DNA of 64,000 bases, taken from NCBI RefSeq assembly GCF_000150955.2, contig NC_011675.1:860650-924649 (forward strand), read 5' to 3'. A program made the translations under genes and the position numbers. Under the pieces are notes generated by a model. It did not search any database. It saw only the letters and a list, made by a program, of their open reading frames with translations, and was not told the DNA's origin. Shown piece by piece: positions 20,238-32,136 of the stretch. How positions within the stretch are numbered: the first letter of the stretch is position 1; every line of letters begins with the position of its first letter. The DNA comes from Phaeodactylum tricornutum CCAP 1055/1 (lineage: Eukaryota; Bacillariophyta; Bacillariophyceae; Surirellales; Neidiaceae).

Positions 20238-20414
20238 GTCTCTCCGAATGGAATAGATGTCACGTGTCCGCTCGAGTGGGACATGCTCCACATGCTCAAA
20301 GAACACTTGCCCAATGTCTTGGAACGAGCGCTGCCGATCCTTCGACAGGAAGGTATCGAACTGGAATCAAGTGGTCCATTGACGATCTTACCATTCAAAT
20401 TGAAGCTAATGTGA
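20238..20414 (+). other. In-frame continuation of the RluA-like gene after a TAA
   Basis: 58 codons without a stop in the same frame, ending at TGA 20412-20414. The translation starts VSPNGIDVTCPLEWDMLHML and resembles the C-terminal end of the family (aPLP-D-type motif). With the stop read through, the product would have 370 residues. Confidence 0.55.
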
Positions 20415-20609
20415 AAATACATAATGTGAGTTAATTCAGTTGATACAACGTAAAAGATTGTACTAATCACGATACATAATTTCGCTGTGAGAGATGGTTG
20501 AAAGAGTACATATTATCTTACTGTTAATTTAAATAAAAGTCCAATGTAAAAAGAATAAAGTCATATATGGGTTCCCAGTGAGACATTGCAGAAAACACTG
20601 ATCGGTTTC

Positions 20610-23600
20610 TCACGCAACAATTTCCAATGAAAGCCATATGAACACGACAACTGCCAAAAAGTATTCTTTGCCCCCAAAAATGTAAAGCACTAATCCCAAA
20701 TAAATGGAGTATTTCAGCAATAAATGCTGTTGCATGAGTAAATCATTGACTTTGTGTTTCACCTCTTTGGCTTGCTCCAAATTAAGAAGGCGAGACTCAA
20801 CTTCAGTATTCAAATCAAGCAGCTCTTCGTTTTGGCACCGGGCGGACTTGAGGTTGTCGAAAAGTGATTCGACCAAGTTATCCGTCGTTTCTAGCTTGCC
20901 TTCCAAAAACTTGGCACGTTCCTCGGCTTCTTCAAGGCGCGTTGCAGCATCGGCATCATGTATGCGGGGCGCGGTGACCATAATTACAACTTCCGATACA
21001 GGTGGGGGCACGAAGTCCGTAAAGGAAGAAGGCGGTTCGGAAATAGATACCGACTTTTGGGGCTCGGAAGTGAAAGCTGACTTCTGCCATTCGGACCGAC
21101 TGGGCGATAGCGTAATGGATTTCTGGCACAACAAGGTTTGTGAGCTCTCAGATTGTCGACGAAAAGTGTCTGACAAACGAAACTCGTCTACAAGGACTGC
21201 TTCCGAAGGTGACTCGCTGTCATTGTCATGATCGACATGGTAGCAGTAGGTTGTCATGGCGGATCTAGGGGACGAGGGCTCATGATACAAATTGTCCTGC
21301 GACAACGAACGTTTCTCGTCCATAGGTGTGGTTTCCGCCATATCTGACTGTTCAGATGTGTTGGAACTCTCTACGGCGGACACTGCTTCCCCCGCCACAC
21401 AACCTCTTTGATTTGCTGCGTCCAATTGTGCTTGCAATGATTGCAGCGCCGCTCTAGACTCTGTCAATTCCTTTCTAAGACTGTCAATCAGAGAGGCTTG
21501 GGAAACGACTTGCACATTGACAGTGGGTTGTACCACTATGGTCTTTGCGCTTGCCGCAAACTTTAGTGTAGATCGGGTTTCTTCTACGGACATACGCGAG
21601 GCGGACGCGCAGCACAGAATCGCGGTACAAGCATTTCCTTCCAGGCTTGATTGCAAAATTCGAGTCAGTTTGGAATCTCGAAACCCAATGTGCTTGGGTT
21701 GTTTCTTTGATGGTAAGCTTAAAGAGTGAATAACACGTGATAGTGACAGAAGACTTCCAAAGATGAAGAAAGGCATATTAGTAAGTCTTCCAAAAATTGT
21801 CAACCGCCAAAGCACTACTACACAACATATACTGAAGAAGTACGCACCTTTGGTTTATTTTTCCACCTTCACGTTTTCTCAATCCGCTCGTGTTGGACTT
21901 GGAGGCGTTTTCTGATCCAGCTAGATCCACTAGGTTGAGCATTGCGGTCGTAGTAGCGGTGGTGACTGCATCAGTGGGACAGTTTGATCGTTGCGGTACA
22001 TGTACATGGAGTCGAAATATTGCGTGGGAACGGGACGATTCCTTATTAACGTCGGTGGTACCGCAAGCACGGCGGCGGTTGCCGTATGCAAGCAAACTTG
22101 CAACATCATTGACGGTGTGCATGTCGTGATACGAAGCATTAACTTGAACGTCTCCCGACAAGTTTTCCTGAACGCTGACGACGCGGCGATTGTTTTTAGA
22201 AATGTGACCTGCCGCTTTCCTGCCGTGAGCCAAGTCAAGCACGGTTTCATTGTAGATTTCGAAATATTGAGCACGGATCAAGCCCCCGGGGGGAAGCTGT
22301 TCAAACAAATCGGTGGCAGCCTGTGGTATCACTCCACCCTGCATTGTGTACGTCTTACCAGATCCGGTGGGACCGTAGGCAAAGACTGTACCGTGACGAC
22401 CCGTGAGTACGGCCTGGACAATCGGTTGAACGAAGACCTTGTACACCTGGTTAGACGTAGTGCTTTCGTCGAAGACGTCGAAGACGTGGTCAAGAGCGAA
22501 AGCCGTGCGTCCGGGGATGTTCCGTGCAGATTTTTTTTGCAACAGTGTAGCCAACAGGGCATTACTACTGTTGTCGGACAACAGCGTCCATGCGTGGGCA
22601 TCTTCTTGTGAGCTATCGATATCAGTAGCACAACTGCCAGACCGACCGTGGTTCTGGCGCGAGCGAAACTGAGATAGACGTTTTGTGGGACTCGTGCAGA
22701 GGAGTTCACGAGGTTGCAGCGGTCGCAAACGGATGGCAACTGTAGTGCAAGTATAGAAAGGATATCGAACATGAGAAAAAAGTCTTGAAAAGAAAGATCA
22801 CAACCATAGTGTATGCATAACTGGACACGTACCTTGAATGTGATCGGCCACGAATGGTTCCATTGGACTAGTAACGGCCGTTACTACGGACGCCAGTTCT
22901 TGAGTTTTTGACGTTAACGACGACAATAAGAGTGAGGTCGGTGGGCGATACGAAAGAGGCGAGGGTGCCGCTGAAAACTCTGGTCGCCTCAAACACGACG
23001 AATCTCTAGGCGAAACAGGCTGCAGTGGTATCATAGCGGGGGACTTTATTGAACTGCAAAGTCGTGACGGCGAAATTGTGGATACAACAGAACTCGTCTT
23101 CGACACAGAGCTGGAATGCTTTGGATTGCTGGTATAGATATTGTTGGCGCCTCGAGAATGCCTGCTATGGCGGGTAGTCGTCGAAGTCTTCAAAGAATCG
23201 TCGTCGTCATCATCGCGATTGCAGTTCGGCTGAACTGTGATTTCTTGGATATATGCGTCCAACTTCGAGGTGCGTCTGGATGACGACAACGTCACCGAAC
23301 GGCGCGGGGTCAACGTAGAAGAGCTCCTTGTCTCAGTGGTAGGCAAGTAGTAATATGGATCATGCTCAGCATGGTAGTGAGAACCCTTTTTCTCTTGCAA
23401 ATCCACTTTTGTCGGCAAGTTGAAGGACCCCACTGTAGCTTTCGATTCCACTTGCGGTGGCGACAAAAGTTTCTTCATTGAGCGGCTACTATGAGATTTC
23501 GTACGATTCTTTGACGGTGTTTCCTTCACTGGCTTGGCTTGTTTGAATTTTGCAAGAAAGTTATTACAAGCTGCTCGACGTCTTTGTTGTTGCTGCAGCG

Positions 23601-23889
23601 AATGGTTCCTGGGAGGACTGGTGCTCGCGACAGTGCTACTGCAAGTTACGGAGGTACCTGAGGTAATGACAGTACCGGAGGAAGAAGACGGCCCGAGGAT
23701 GTGTTTGGGGGGAATCTCGCGCAAATGTGTCGAACCGGTCCGGCGATTCGGCTTGGATACTACCGGTACCTTCCTGCGATTTGTGTTAGACATTACAAAT
23801 TGCGCCGGCAAATCCTTGTAGTACTTCTCGTAAGATCCCAAACTAATGGCATCGTCCGGGGATTGCATGGGTTGTTTGATGATGTCCAT
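20610..23889 (-). CDS. Kinesin, kinesin-7/CENP-E-like motor with long N-terminal extension and C-terminal hydrophobic anchor
   Basis: Exons 23889-22833, 22739-21848 and 21753-20610 give 1030 residues; phases fit exactly. Residues 1-352 are Ser/Thr/basic, disordered. The motor starts right after intron 1 with VAIRLRPLQPRE. It then shows P-loop GPTGSGKT (about 475-482), switch I NKESSRSHAIF, switch II DLAGSE and, across intron 2, KINQSLLSLSRVIHSLS with HIGFRDSKLTRILQ. A coiled coil follows (SLIDSLRKELTESRAALQSL), then a Ser-rich linker, a second coiled coil and, at the very end, two hydrophobic segments (YSIYLGLVLYIFGG and YFLAVVVFIWLSLEIVA). The internal motor and hydrophobic tail are unusual. 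Membrane-cargo transport along microtubules is inferred. The CENP-E/kinesin-7 assignment rests on motor similarity only. Confidence 0.87.
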
Positions 23890-24828
23890 GATGCTGCGGT
23901 ATCGAAGATATTCGGCTACGGTAGTCTGGCGAGAAGACTTTTAGTTTGGATATCGAGAGAGAAAGAAGTGAGCAGAAGATTATTACTTCGCTGTTTCGCG
24001 GACAAGTTTAGGCGATTCCTGCAGAAGGGCATCTGTCTCAATATCACCTAAGATACGACTTTCAATAGGGCAACGTGGCCGGAAACGTCTTCAACTTGGA
24101 CAGATGCGTATTGTAATGGAACAAAGAGAGTAGGCCTCGAGGAGTTTAGATTTAAAGGGTGTGACGACAATCTTGTCATAGACTCGGTTATATATGAAGT
24201 TGGCGTTCCTGCCGATTTAAAAAAACAAGTGACGAACGTAAGATGCAATCATGATTTATATACAGTCATGACAACGTATTTCATTGTTATCGAAGAAACC
24301 CGGAAAAGTTAAAAAATCGGGTGCTGGAGCTCCAAATCTCTTCTTAAAGTTCAGGCGCCTTTCATTGGACAACATCCTGAATGTGAATCCGCGCCCGAAC
24401 CAACAACGACATTTCTGTGGACGCTCTCGTTCCAACTTCATTACAATCACACTGGCGTCGGCATTTTTGGCAGTTCTCTCTGGGAAGGACCCCTGCGATC
24501 TTGACGTGCTAGGACCTCCCTTCATTCCTGAACACGCCAAAAAGCGGCTCCTCTATCCTCTCAGTATTACGAAAGTCATAAAACACACACGCTGTGTGGA
24601 TTCTACCCACTGCGTGATTGTGATTTATAGCGGTACCAGGTAGACCAGCAAAGGTCTCCATAGCCATCGCTGGACCGCATGGAATGCTAGAAACTAGTGG
24701 CAGCAACATCAACTGACTGCAAGCAATCAGCCAATCGAGGTGAAAGCAATTCTCTTCCTTACGCAGATCGGCTCTGGTACACTTCATAAAAGCCACACTC
24801 GGTTCGCTATCCGCACATCACCAGCGTC
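23890..24828. other. Divergent promoter region between kinesin and DNA2
   Basis: 939 nt. Overlapping open frames exist on both strands at 24256-24643 (94 and 119 codons), but neither has a recognisable domain, so I do not call them. Confidence 0.45.
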
Positions 24829-27800
24829 ATGGAAAGCGATCGCGTTCAGCTATCTCGAGATGATGAACAGGTCAATGGCGGGATGGACGATTGTCACGCA
24901 GATGGGGAGGAGCAACATACGCTCCAGAGGCAGGACTTCCCGTCGTTGACCCAGGACTGTGTCGCCTGGGACGAAAGCAATAACTTGGACTTGCGCGACA
25001 TAGTATCGCCGCCGGAACGTAATCGTTTACGAGATGATGAGGAAAGTACACCCAGGACAACCGTCTCCAGGAAACAGCGTGAGAGAAAATGGAGACGACG
25101 CCGTAAGTCATCTCTATCCAGCGTTACGAAAGTGCTGCCCTCCACAATAACGATCGCAAAATCTCCGCAACAATTACGACGCGACGCGGAAACAGAAATT
25201 GGCGCCATCTTTTCACGTTTGCAAGACGAACACATTGACGGTACGGCTGATTTAAACGAACCGACACAGGAAGCAAGTAACACAGCGCAGAATGCTTCAT
25301 TCTCCCGTAACATGGATTCTAAGCATATAGTGGATCATAGCCTTCCTGTTCAGCCTCGGCGAAGACACACTGGGGATAGTATCCACGAAGACTGGAAGCG
25401 TCCAAAAGTTACGCCAACAATAGTACCAGGTGCTACAAGGTCATTGGGAAACGGACCTTCTCCAGAGTTCTTGCGGACGTTCGGAACGCCAAAGACGGGT
25501 AATGATGGACTTGCGCTCTTGGAGAATTTGTTGCAGCAGGTCCAAACTCCTTCCCCCAACAACAGTAGTAGCATCACGGTCAACGTTCCATGCACCATCG
25601 GCACCAGCAATAAGGCTAATGATTCCGCCCCCGTACCGGCTGAACCAAAATCTCAAACTCGAGATGCGATATCAAGTAGCTCGATTCCTTCGCAGCCAAA
25701 TACATCGATCAGCTCAAATGTAGCATATGAGGCTAGCACTACTGCTACTTCGAAGATCAACTGTGGGACACCGTCAGATGAATTTGGCGATCTTGATTTG
25801 AATTTGATAGATGCCCTTATGTCAGATTCGTTGTCAACGAAACCAATTTTGACGTTACAGAAGGAGGCGCTTGAACCCGAAAATGCTGCTCATTCCACTT
25901 CTGCTCCATTGCAAGTTTCCGCCTCGGGAGCTTCCATTCCCACAGTCACCACCAAAGAGACTCATGTATCTCCCAAAGATTCCATCCTAACAAATTCCGA
26001 AAAGGCCATTCCAAACTGCAATACTGCCGACCAGCATCCAGTTAAGACGAAGATGTCAGTACCGCCAGAAACAGCAGTACAACAGATTAACAAATTCGAA
26101 TTCTGCGACGAATTTGGAGACTGGAATATGAGCGTAGAGGATATGGATGAAATTGAGTCCATAATGCTGGCTGGTACGCAAGCCCCATTTGACTGCAGGC
26201 CTCTGCGACAGGGTGTGCCTATGAATGGCATGTCAGCGAAAATTCTTCCGAGGCCTGAACAGTTGGCTGAAAATGTTGCTAAGGACATCGATACTGATCC
26301 GTTCGGTGATTTTCCCGAGGTTGACTTTGAAGAACTCGACAAGTCAATAGCTGCGCATCAGACTCATTCCCAGCCGACCAACTTGACTTTGCACACGTGT
26401 GTCAAGGTCCAGTCACTGACGCTGTACGACCAGCATCCTCACTCGCGGCCAGCGATTGCCCCCGTGATTAATCCTCTATCCATAACCCAAGAAGCGCCAG
26501 GAGAACTTCACCACTTATCATTTACACGCTACAAGGTCCTTCAAGTTTTCGAGGACACCACAACTTTCACTAAAACCTTATCTTTGGCCAGTTGGCAGAC
26601 TAGCATGCTAAGGGAAGACATCCGTCGCACTTGGCATCTTGATGATCGATGTACTTCAGACGCAGCGTGGCCCGAGGCCGGACTGGTTCATTTGCGGGGC
26701 GAATGGTATCATACAAGAATCACAACTGGAGATGTGATCCACATATGTTCGTTGACAGGGCGCTTTCGAACGGACACTTTACCATTGATCCTGCACACAT
26801 GTCCTCCACCGGGGAGCGTCGAAGACGATCTCGTAATCGTGGTGCATCCGGATATGCTCTTGACTCCAACTTGTATTAGTGAGACAGTGAGCTGCACACG
26901 GCGTGCCGTGCTGAAATCGCGGTTGGGATCTTCGGGACTGACTGGTACGTACCGACCGAGTGTATAAGGTGTAAGCTTTGAAATTGCGATTTACGGTTAG
27001 CGATTCTTTTGTTGCTTATAGCCAAGGCACCGTTGTTTGGTACGATGCGCCATGAGCTGTTTGAAGAGTCCATGAGAAAGCGAGATTTTTCCGTCTCGAC
27101 TGCCCAAGATTCTCTGCATACAATTGTTCGTCAAAACGCGGAAGGTATTCTTGCGTGCTCAACCTCGTCGAGAGAATGTGAGCGCGAGGTTATCAAATTT
27201 GCGTCACAGTTGCAGCGCTTTGCGAATCAGTATACCGCTTTTGGTGAACGTAAAAAAGATAAGCAAGCAGAGCATTATCCATGGCTCGAAAGTGACGGAA
27301 AAGAATCCTCGAAGAAGTTTTTGGCGACCTCGGTCGAGTGCATTGAGGAACCCATCATATCACCCGAGCTTGGCCTAAAAGGGAACGTTGACATGATTGT
27401 TAACGCTTCAACAGTCAGTAAAGATCCATCCGGAAAGCCCTCGCCCTCAATTGTTGGTATCGAGCTCAAAACTGGTCATAACCAAAGGACGCAGAACGCT
27501 CACATGGCTCAGCTGGCTCTGTACACTTTGATGCTAAAGACGAAGTACGGAACAAAAGGCGATCAATCAAGCCAAGCCAACGGCAGTACCGACACAGGTG
27601 TACTCTTGTACATGAATGGAGATTCCTTCCGTGCAGTGCACGTTGCGCCGAGACTTGGAGAAATCAAAAGCCTTGTCGGTCAACGAAACGTTGTAGCAAA
27701 TGAAACCCGAAGAGTATCAAGGCCTCGCGGTGTCGTTCTCAATTACGAAGACAAGAACCTCCAGAACAATCAATCTTCCAGGCAAGTAAACAAACGACCA

Positions 27801-30431
27801 GGTAAAAGACGAATCAGCTTTTTTGAAAGCTTGTCTAAATGTTTTTCCTTTTTTGCTCTTGTAGTGTGACATTGCTTGACCCTCCGCCTGCTGCACTACC
27901 TAACTTGCTTCCAAGTTCGCACTCCTGTACCAAATGCTTTACAAATCGAGAATGCATGATGTACGAACGAGCATCCCTCAGCTCAATGGAGACGGGCAGT
28001 GTTCTTCAGGCCCACTCACACAAGGAACTTTTGAGAACGTTCACTGGTCACTTGAGCAACTGTGACTTTGCCTATTTTCAGAAATGGGATCGACTTATTG
28101 ATCTGGAGGCAGACATAGGGCTCTCTTCTGTTGCCGAGTCATGGTTGATTCCATCTTCCGTGCGTGAAAAAGTCACGGGGAAGTGTATGTCAGGCATGTG
28201 TTTCAATGGGATTCATTCGCTTAAAGATTCAACAAGTACAAGAGAATCCTCCACAATGTTCCTATTGGCCTTCAAACGAAGTTCCGGAGCAAGAGAGTGC
28301 AGCCCTCTGGATAGCCTTGCATTTGAACCAGGATGTCATGTCATTGTAAGTATCGATTGTACGAGCCTGGAATCGAGATTTGTTGGTCCACGAAATGCTC
28401 GTCGACAGATGCACATTGTCCGAGGATTCCTGAGCCAAGCAACTGAAAGCCTCGTCCTTCTTCGTGCCGGCAAAGATGATTATGATCGCCTGCGACTGAT
28501 AATAGGAAATACTTGTGATCAAGATAGCGGTGTTTTGTTTCGTTTGGATCGAGACGATGTTGCTACAGGCATCGGAACTCTACGCCAGAATCTTGTAAAA
28601 CTCTTTGTCGGAGATGCAGTCGAAGCTGACCAAGATGAAAATGCTTCTCTTAGCGCCAGACTTGTACGTCTGCGTAAATCCATTGTTGCGCTTCGCCCAC
28701 CAACCTTTAACAAGTCGAGAGTCAGCTCGGTGTTTTCGCCGACTCCTGGAACGACAGAAGAAATAGTACCTGGTTGCGATGTCATGGATCTCGTCCTCGA
28801 ATTTGCTGAGCTAAACCAAGACCAGCGAGCGGCCGTCGAACAGGTGAGTTTACCTTGCTGATTTTCGCAGCTGCTTCGTTACTCTCGTACACTCAATCAA
28901 CATTTTAGATTTTCTCCGCCAACGATTTTTCTCTCATTCAGGGTTTGCCCGGCACTGGCAAAACTTCGACAATAGCTTTTGTTGTACGCCTTCTCGTTGC
29001 ACACGGAAAGCGAGTTCTAGTTACGTCGTATACGCACGCTGCCGTCGATAATATACTTTTGAAGCTGTTGGACACAGGAATGGCTGAAACGACTGCGTCC
29101 CGACCGTCCCCAGCGATTGTCCGCGTGGGGCAACTCACCTCGTGCCACGCAGAGGTCCGGTCAATCATGGTGGGCGAGGTCGCAAGGGGCCTCGAGCAGT
29201 CAATCAGTAATGGGCCATTACACTCCTCACCGTCTGCGGAGTCGCTTCGTCAAGTTGTTTCATCTGCTGCCGTTGTTGGTGCGACAGCTTTATCAGCACC
29301 CCGATCGCCTCTTCTTGTAGGAGAACATTTCGATATTGTTATTGTTGACGAAGCTGGTCAAATAAGCCAGCCAGCAATAATCGGGGCTCTTCTTACAGCG
29401 GACTCATTTGTTCTAGTGGGAGATCACATGCAGCTGCCGCCTCTTGTGAGCAGTGATCTTGCGGATATGGGAGGTAGGTTGCGCTTTTTGGTGTTTTCCA
29501 CCAAATATGGTAGACGTCTCTAATGCATCTTTGCCTTTTTTCGAAAAGGATTCGGGGAGTCGATGTTAAAGCGTCTTGCTGAAAAGCACCCAGATTCGGT
29601 TTGTCAGCTTACTTTCCAATATCGAATGCATGAGGACATCTGTCAGCTTAGCAATGATATTGTGTACGCAGGGAGTCTCAAATGTGGAAACGATGATGTT
29701 AGGTATCGTAAGTTAGATTTACCTGGTTTCCCGGAAAACATGGGGAATATCGGCGACGTTGCAACTAATGCATGGCTAATGCGCTCGGTGGACCCTGATT
29801 TTCCTGTTGTCTTTCTGGATACGGACAAAATTCGACTGGACCTATCGTCAAAAGGCGAAGGATTGGAAGCGCTCGAACGGACGTTACGCAACAGAGATGG
29901 GGGCAGCATTGTCAACTACGTCGAGGCCCGTATCGTCCAGTTGATTGTTGAAGGTTTTCTTTCCTGTGGTATTGAGGCTCAGGCAGTGGGAGTGATTTGT
30001 CCGTTCCGGGCTCAGGTCAGTAGAAGCGTACAGTATGCCGAAACCAACGCAATCCCTTTAATTAACAGTCATGTTTGTTGCGAATATTTCAGCTCCGTGT
30101 CATGGACGAGTGTGCTTCCCTGGCAAGCTGGAAGAGCAAAGGTCTTGAAATGAGCACTATCGATCGATATCAAGGCCGAGACAAGCCAGTCGTTGTAGTC
30201 TCATTTGTTCGAAGCAACGAGAAAGGCCGAGTCGGTCGCCTTCTACAAGACTTCAGGCGTCTGAATGTGGCCATAACACGAGCAAAGTGCAAGCTTGTGA
30301 TGGTGGGGTCGTTTACTACATTGTATGCTGGAAGCAACGTTTTAAAGCCCGTTTTGAACCGTATGCGAAACAAAGACAATGTTGTTTCGTTGTCACCTAA
30401 TGTCTTCACCACTAATATTGACAGTCAGTGA
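24829..30431 (+). CDS. DNA2: DNA2 nuclease-helicase
   Basis: Exons 24829-26944, 27022-27781, 27865-28843, 28909-29473, 29549-30015 and 30093-30431 give 1741 residues. DNA2 trims long flaps of Okazaki fragments and resects breaks in the nucleus. A disordered N-terminus of about 560 residues carries three acidic FGD motifs. The nuclease core has GLKGNVDMIV (about 823-832) and GIELKTG (about 850-856). The Fe-S cysteines are CTRR before intron 1 and CTKCFTNREC (about 978-987). The SF1B helicase has Walker A GLPGTGKTS (about 1297), VDEAGQ, VGDHMQLPPL, QYRMHEDI, DRYQGRDKPVVVVSFVR and NVAITRAKCKL. Intron 2 appears to use a GC donor (AG|GCAAGT). It is convergent with the Obg gene, with 55 nt between stops. 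Confidence 0.93.
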
Positions 30432-30486
30432 TACCGCTGGTTTCATGAAATTAAGCGTTCCCGTTCCAAAAAGCTATCTAAAATCA

Positions 30487-32136
30487 TTATGTAGTAAGGA
30501 TCTGGTCATTTTGTTCGAATTCGTACTGCCGATCTGCCTCACTTTTCGTTACAATATTCCTGATTTCCCGAGAGAGTTGTCCGAGCCCTTGTCCAGATAC
30601 TCCAGCACTAATACCGAAGACATTCTGCTCACAATTGATTCCGGCCTCTTTTGCAGCTTGCCCGACCGCTTCGAGAATCTCGAAGGCTTGTTCTTCCGTC
30701 AAAAGATCCAGCTTGTTGGCAACCACTAGCGCACGTCGTTCCAGAAGGCTTCCGTCACCGTAAGATTCCAACTCTTTCGCTAAGATTTTCAAATCTTCCG
30801 CTGGATCCCGAAAGTCTGTACCTGCTGCATCGACAATGTACAAGAGTGCCTTCGTTCGTTCAATGTGGCGCAAAAAGGCGTGTCCACAACCTCTGCCTTC
30901 AGATGCGCCTTCGATCAAACCTGGAATGTCAGCCGCTCGGATCCTGTATCCATCCTGATATTCAATACATCCAATAAGGGGATGCAGTGTGGTAAACGGA
31001 TAGGGAGCAATCTCGGGCGAAGCTCGGCTCATAGCGTGTAGGAGACTGGACTTACCAGCGTTGGGGAAACCAACTAGCCCGATGTCTGCGATGAGCTTGA
31101 GCTCCAGCTCCAGAAAGGCAATTTCACCAGGTTCTGGTTTGGCCTTACGAATCAAGATTTTCGCATCAGGAGTAGGTCCCTGTGCACTCGCATAGTAAGA
31201 CGAGCCAATTCCTCCTTGGCCGCCCCGTGCCACCAAAGCATAGGAACCAGGTTCATCCAAATCCGCAATCACCACGGTGCGTCGTACTGAATCGGTAAGA
31301 CTTTCTTCATTCCCAGCTAGTTCGTCTGCTGAGCCGTCTGGAGTAACCTCAATCTCGAAGCCTTGCTGGAGTAAGCGAAGATCGCGCTCCCCTTCTTCAT
31401 CATCGTCATCCTCACTATCGGACAAATCACCGTTTTCACTCTCGCGTTTTGTACCCGCTTCATCCCATACCCTTGAGTCTTTCTCTTCCTCCACCATATT
31501 GGCCTGTTGGACACTACTCCACGACGGCCGGTTCACCAGTTTTCTCTCTTCGTCCCATTCATCTCCTGGATCCAATATCCGTTTCACTACAACTCCACAG
31601 GGAACTCGTATAATCAGGTTTTCCCCTTTCCGTCCGGAACATTCCTTGCTCGACCCGTTGGTGCCCTTTTCCGCTTGCGCGTGTGGATGCGTCCACGACA
31701 GCGTTTGCTCCCTCGGATCGGCGACGAGGAAGACCTGACCTCCATGACCACCGTGCCCACCATCCGGCCGTAAATGATGTCGGCGGCGCATTTGTTCGGA
31801 GGAAAGGGACCCCTTTCCCCCGGCACCTCCCGAAACCTGGACCCTGACCCGATCCACGAAGCGGTAGGAAGGTTTGTTGGATTTCTTGCTCTTTTCGTTT
31901 CGTTTCGGCTGCGATATGACACGAGGATCCACGAGAATATCCAGGCTATGGACAGTCGTGGTCGAGTACAACCGGATCCTATGCAAAGAAGCGCCCGTGA
32001 GCGTGGCCGAGCGCAGGTTAGCGACGAGGTGCATGTTCGGTTGAAGTCTCCGTGGTGCTGTACGAGTTGTTAGGTATTGTTGTCGCAGGACCGGACCGAG
32101 CTTTAGCGGATGCCGTGAGGGGCGTAACAAATGCAT
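30487..32136 (-). CDS. Obg/CgtA-family GTPase, organellar
   Basis: 549 residues, one exon. The N-terminal about 90 residues are basic and Thr/Leu/Arg-rich, fitting an organellar presequence (mitochondrial type preferred, no signal peptide). The glycine-rich Obg fold follows (SGGAGGKGSLSSEQ, RPDGGHGGHGGQVFL), interrupted by an acidic insertion (DSEDDDDEEGERD). The G domain has G1 GFPNAGKSS, G3 DIPGLIEGASEGRGCGHAFL, G4 NKLDLL and G5-like ISAG. Obg proteins act in assembly of the large ribosomal subunit (GTPBP5/MTG2 in mitochondria, ObgC in plastids). Which organelle is not decided by the sequence. It is convergent with DNA2. Confidence 0.9.
   Translation of the reverse strand: MHLLRPSRHPLKLGPVLRQQYLTTRTAPRRLQPNMHLVANLRSATLTGASLHRIRLYSTTTVHSLDILVDPRVISQPKRNEKSKKSNKPSYRFVDRVRVQVSGGAGGKGSLSSEQMRRRHHLRPDGGHGGHGGQVFLVADPREQTLSWTHPHAQAEKGTNGSSKECSGRKGENLIIRVPCGVVVKRILDPGDEWDEERKLVNRPSWSSVQQANMVEEEKDSRVWDEAGTKRESENGDLSDSEDDDDEEGERDLRLLQQGFEIEVTPDGSADELAGNEESLTDSVRRTVVIADLDEPGSYALVARGGQGGIGSSYYASAQGPTPDAKILIRKAKPEPGEIAFLELELKLIADIGLVGFPNAGKSSLLHAMSRASPEIAPYPFTTLHPLIGCIEYQDGYRIRAADIPGLIEGASEGRGCGHAFLRHIERTKALLYIVDAAGTDFRDPAEDLKILAKELESYGDGSLLERRALVVANKLDLLTEEQAFEILEAVGQAAKEAGINCEQNVFGISAGVSGQGLGQLSREIRNIVTKSEADRQYEFEQNDQILTT

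Noticed and set aside
24256-24643. Overlapping frames of 94 (minus) and 119 (plus) codons between kinesin and DNA2
   Set aside because: No signature on either strand, and composition is like the flanking intergenic DNA.
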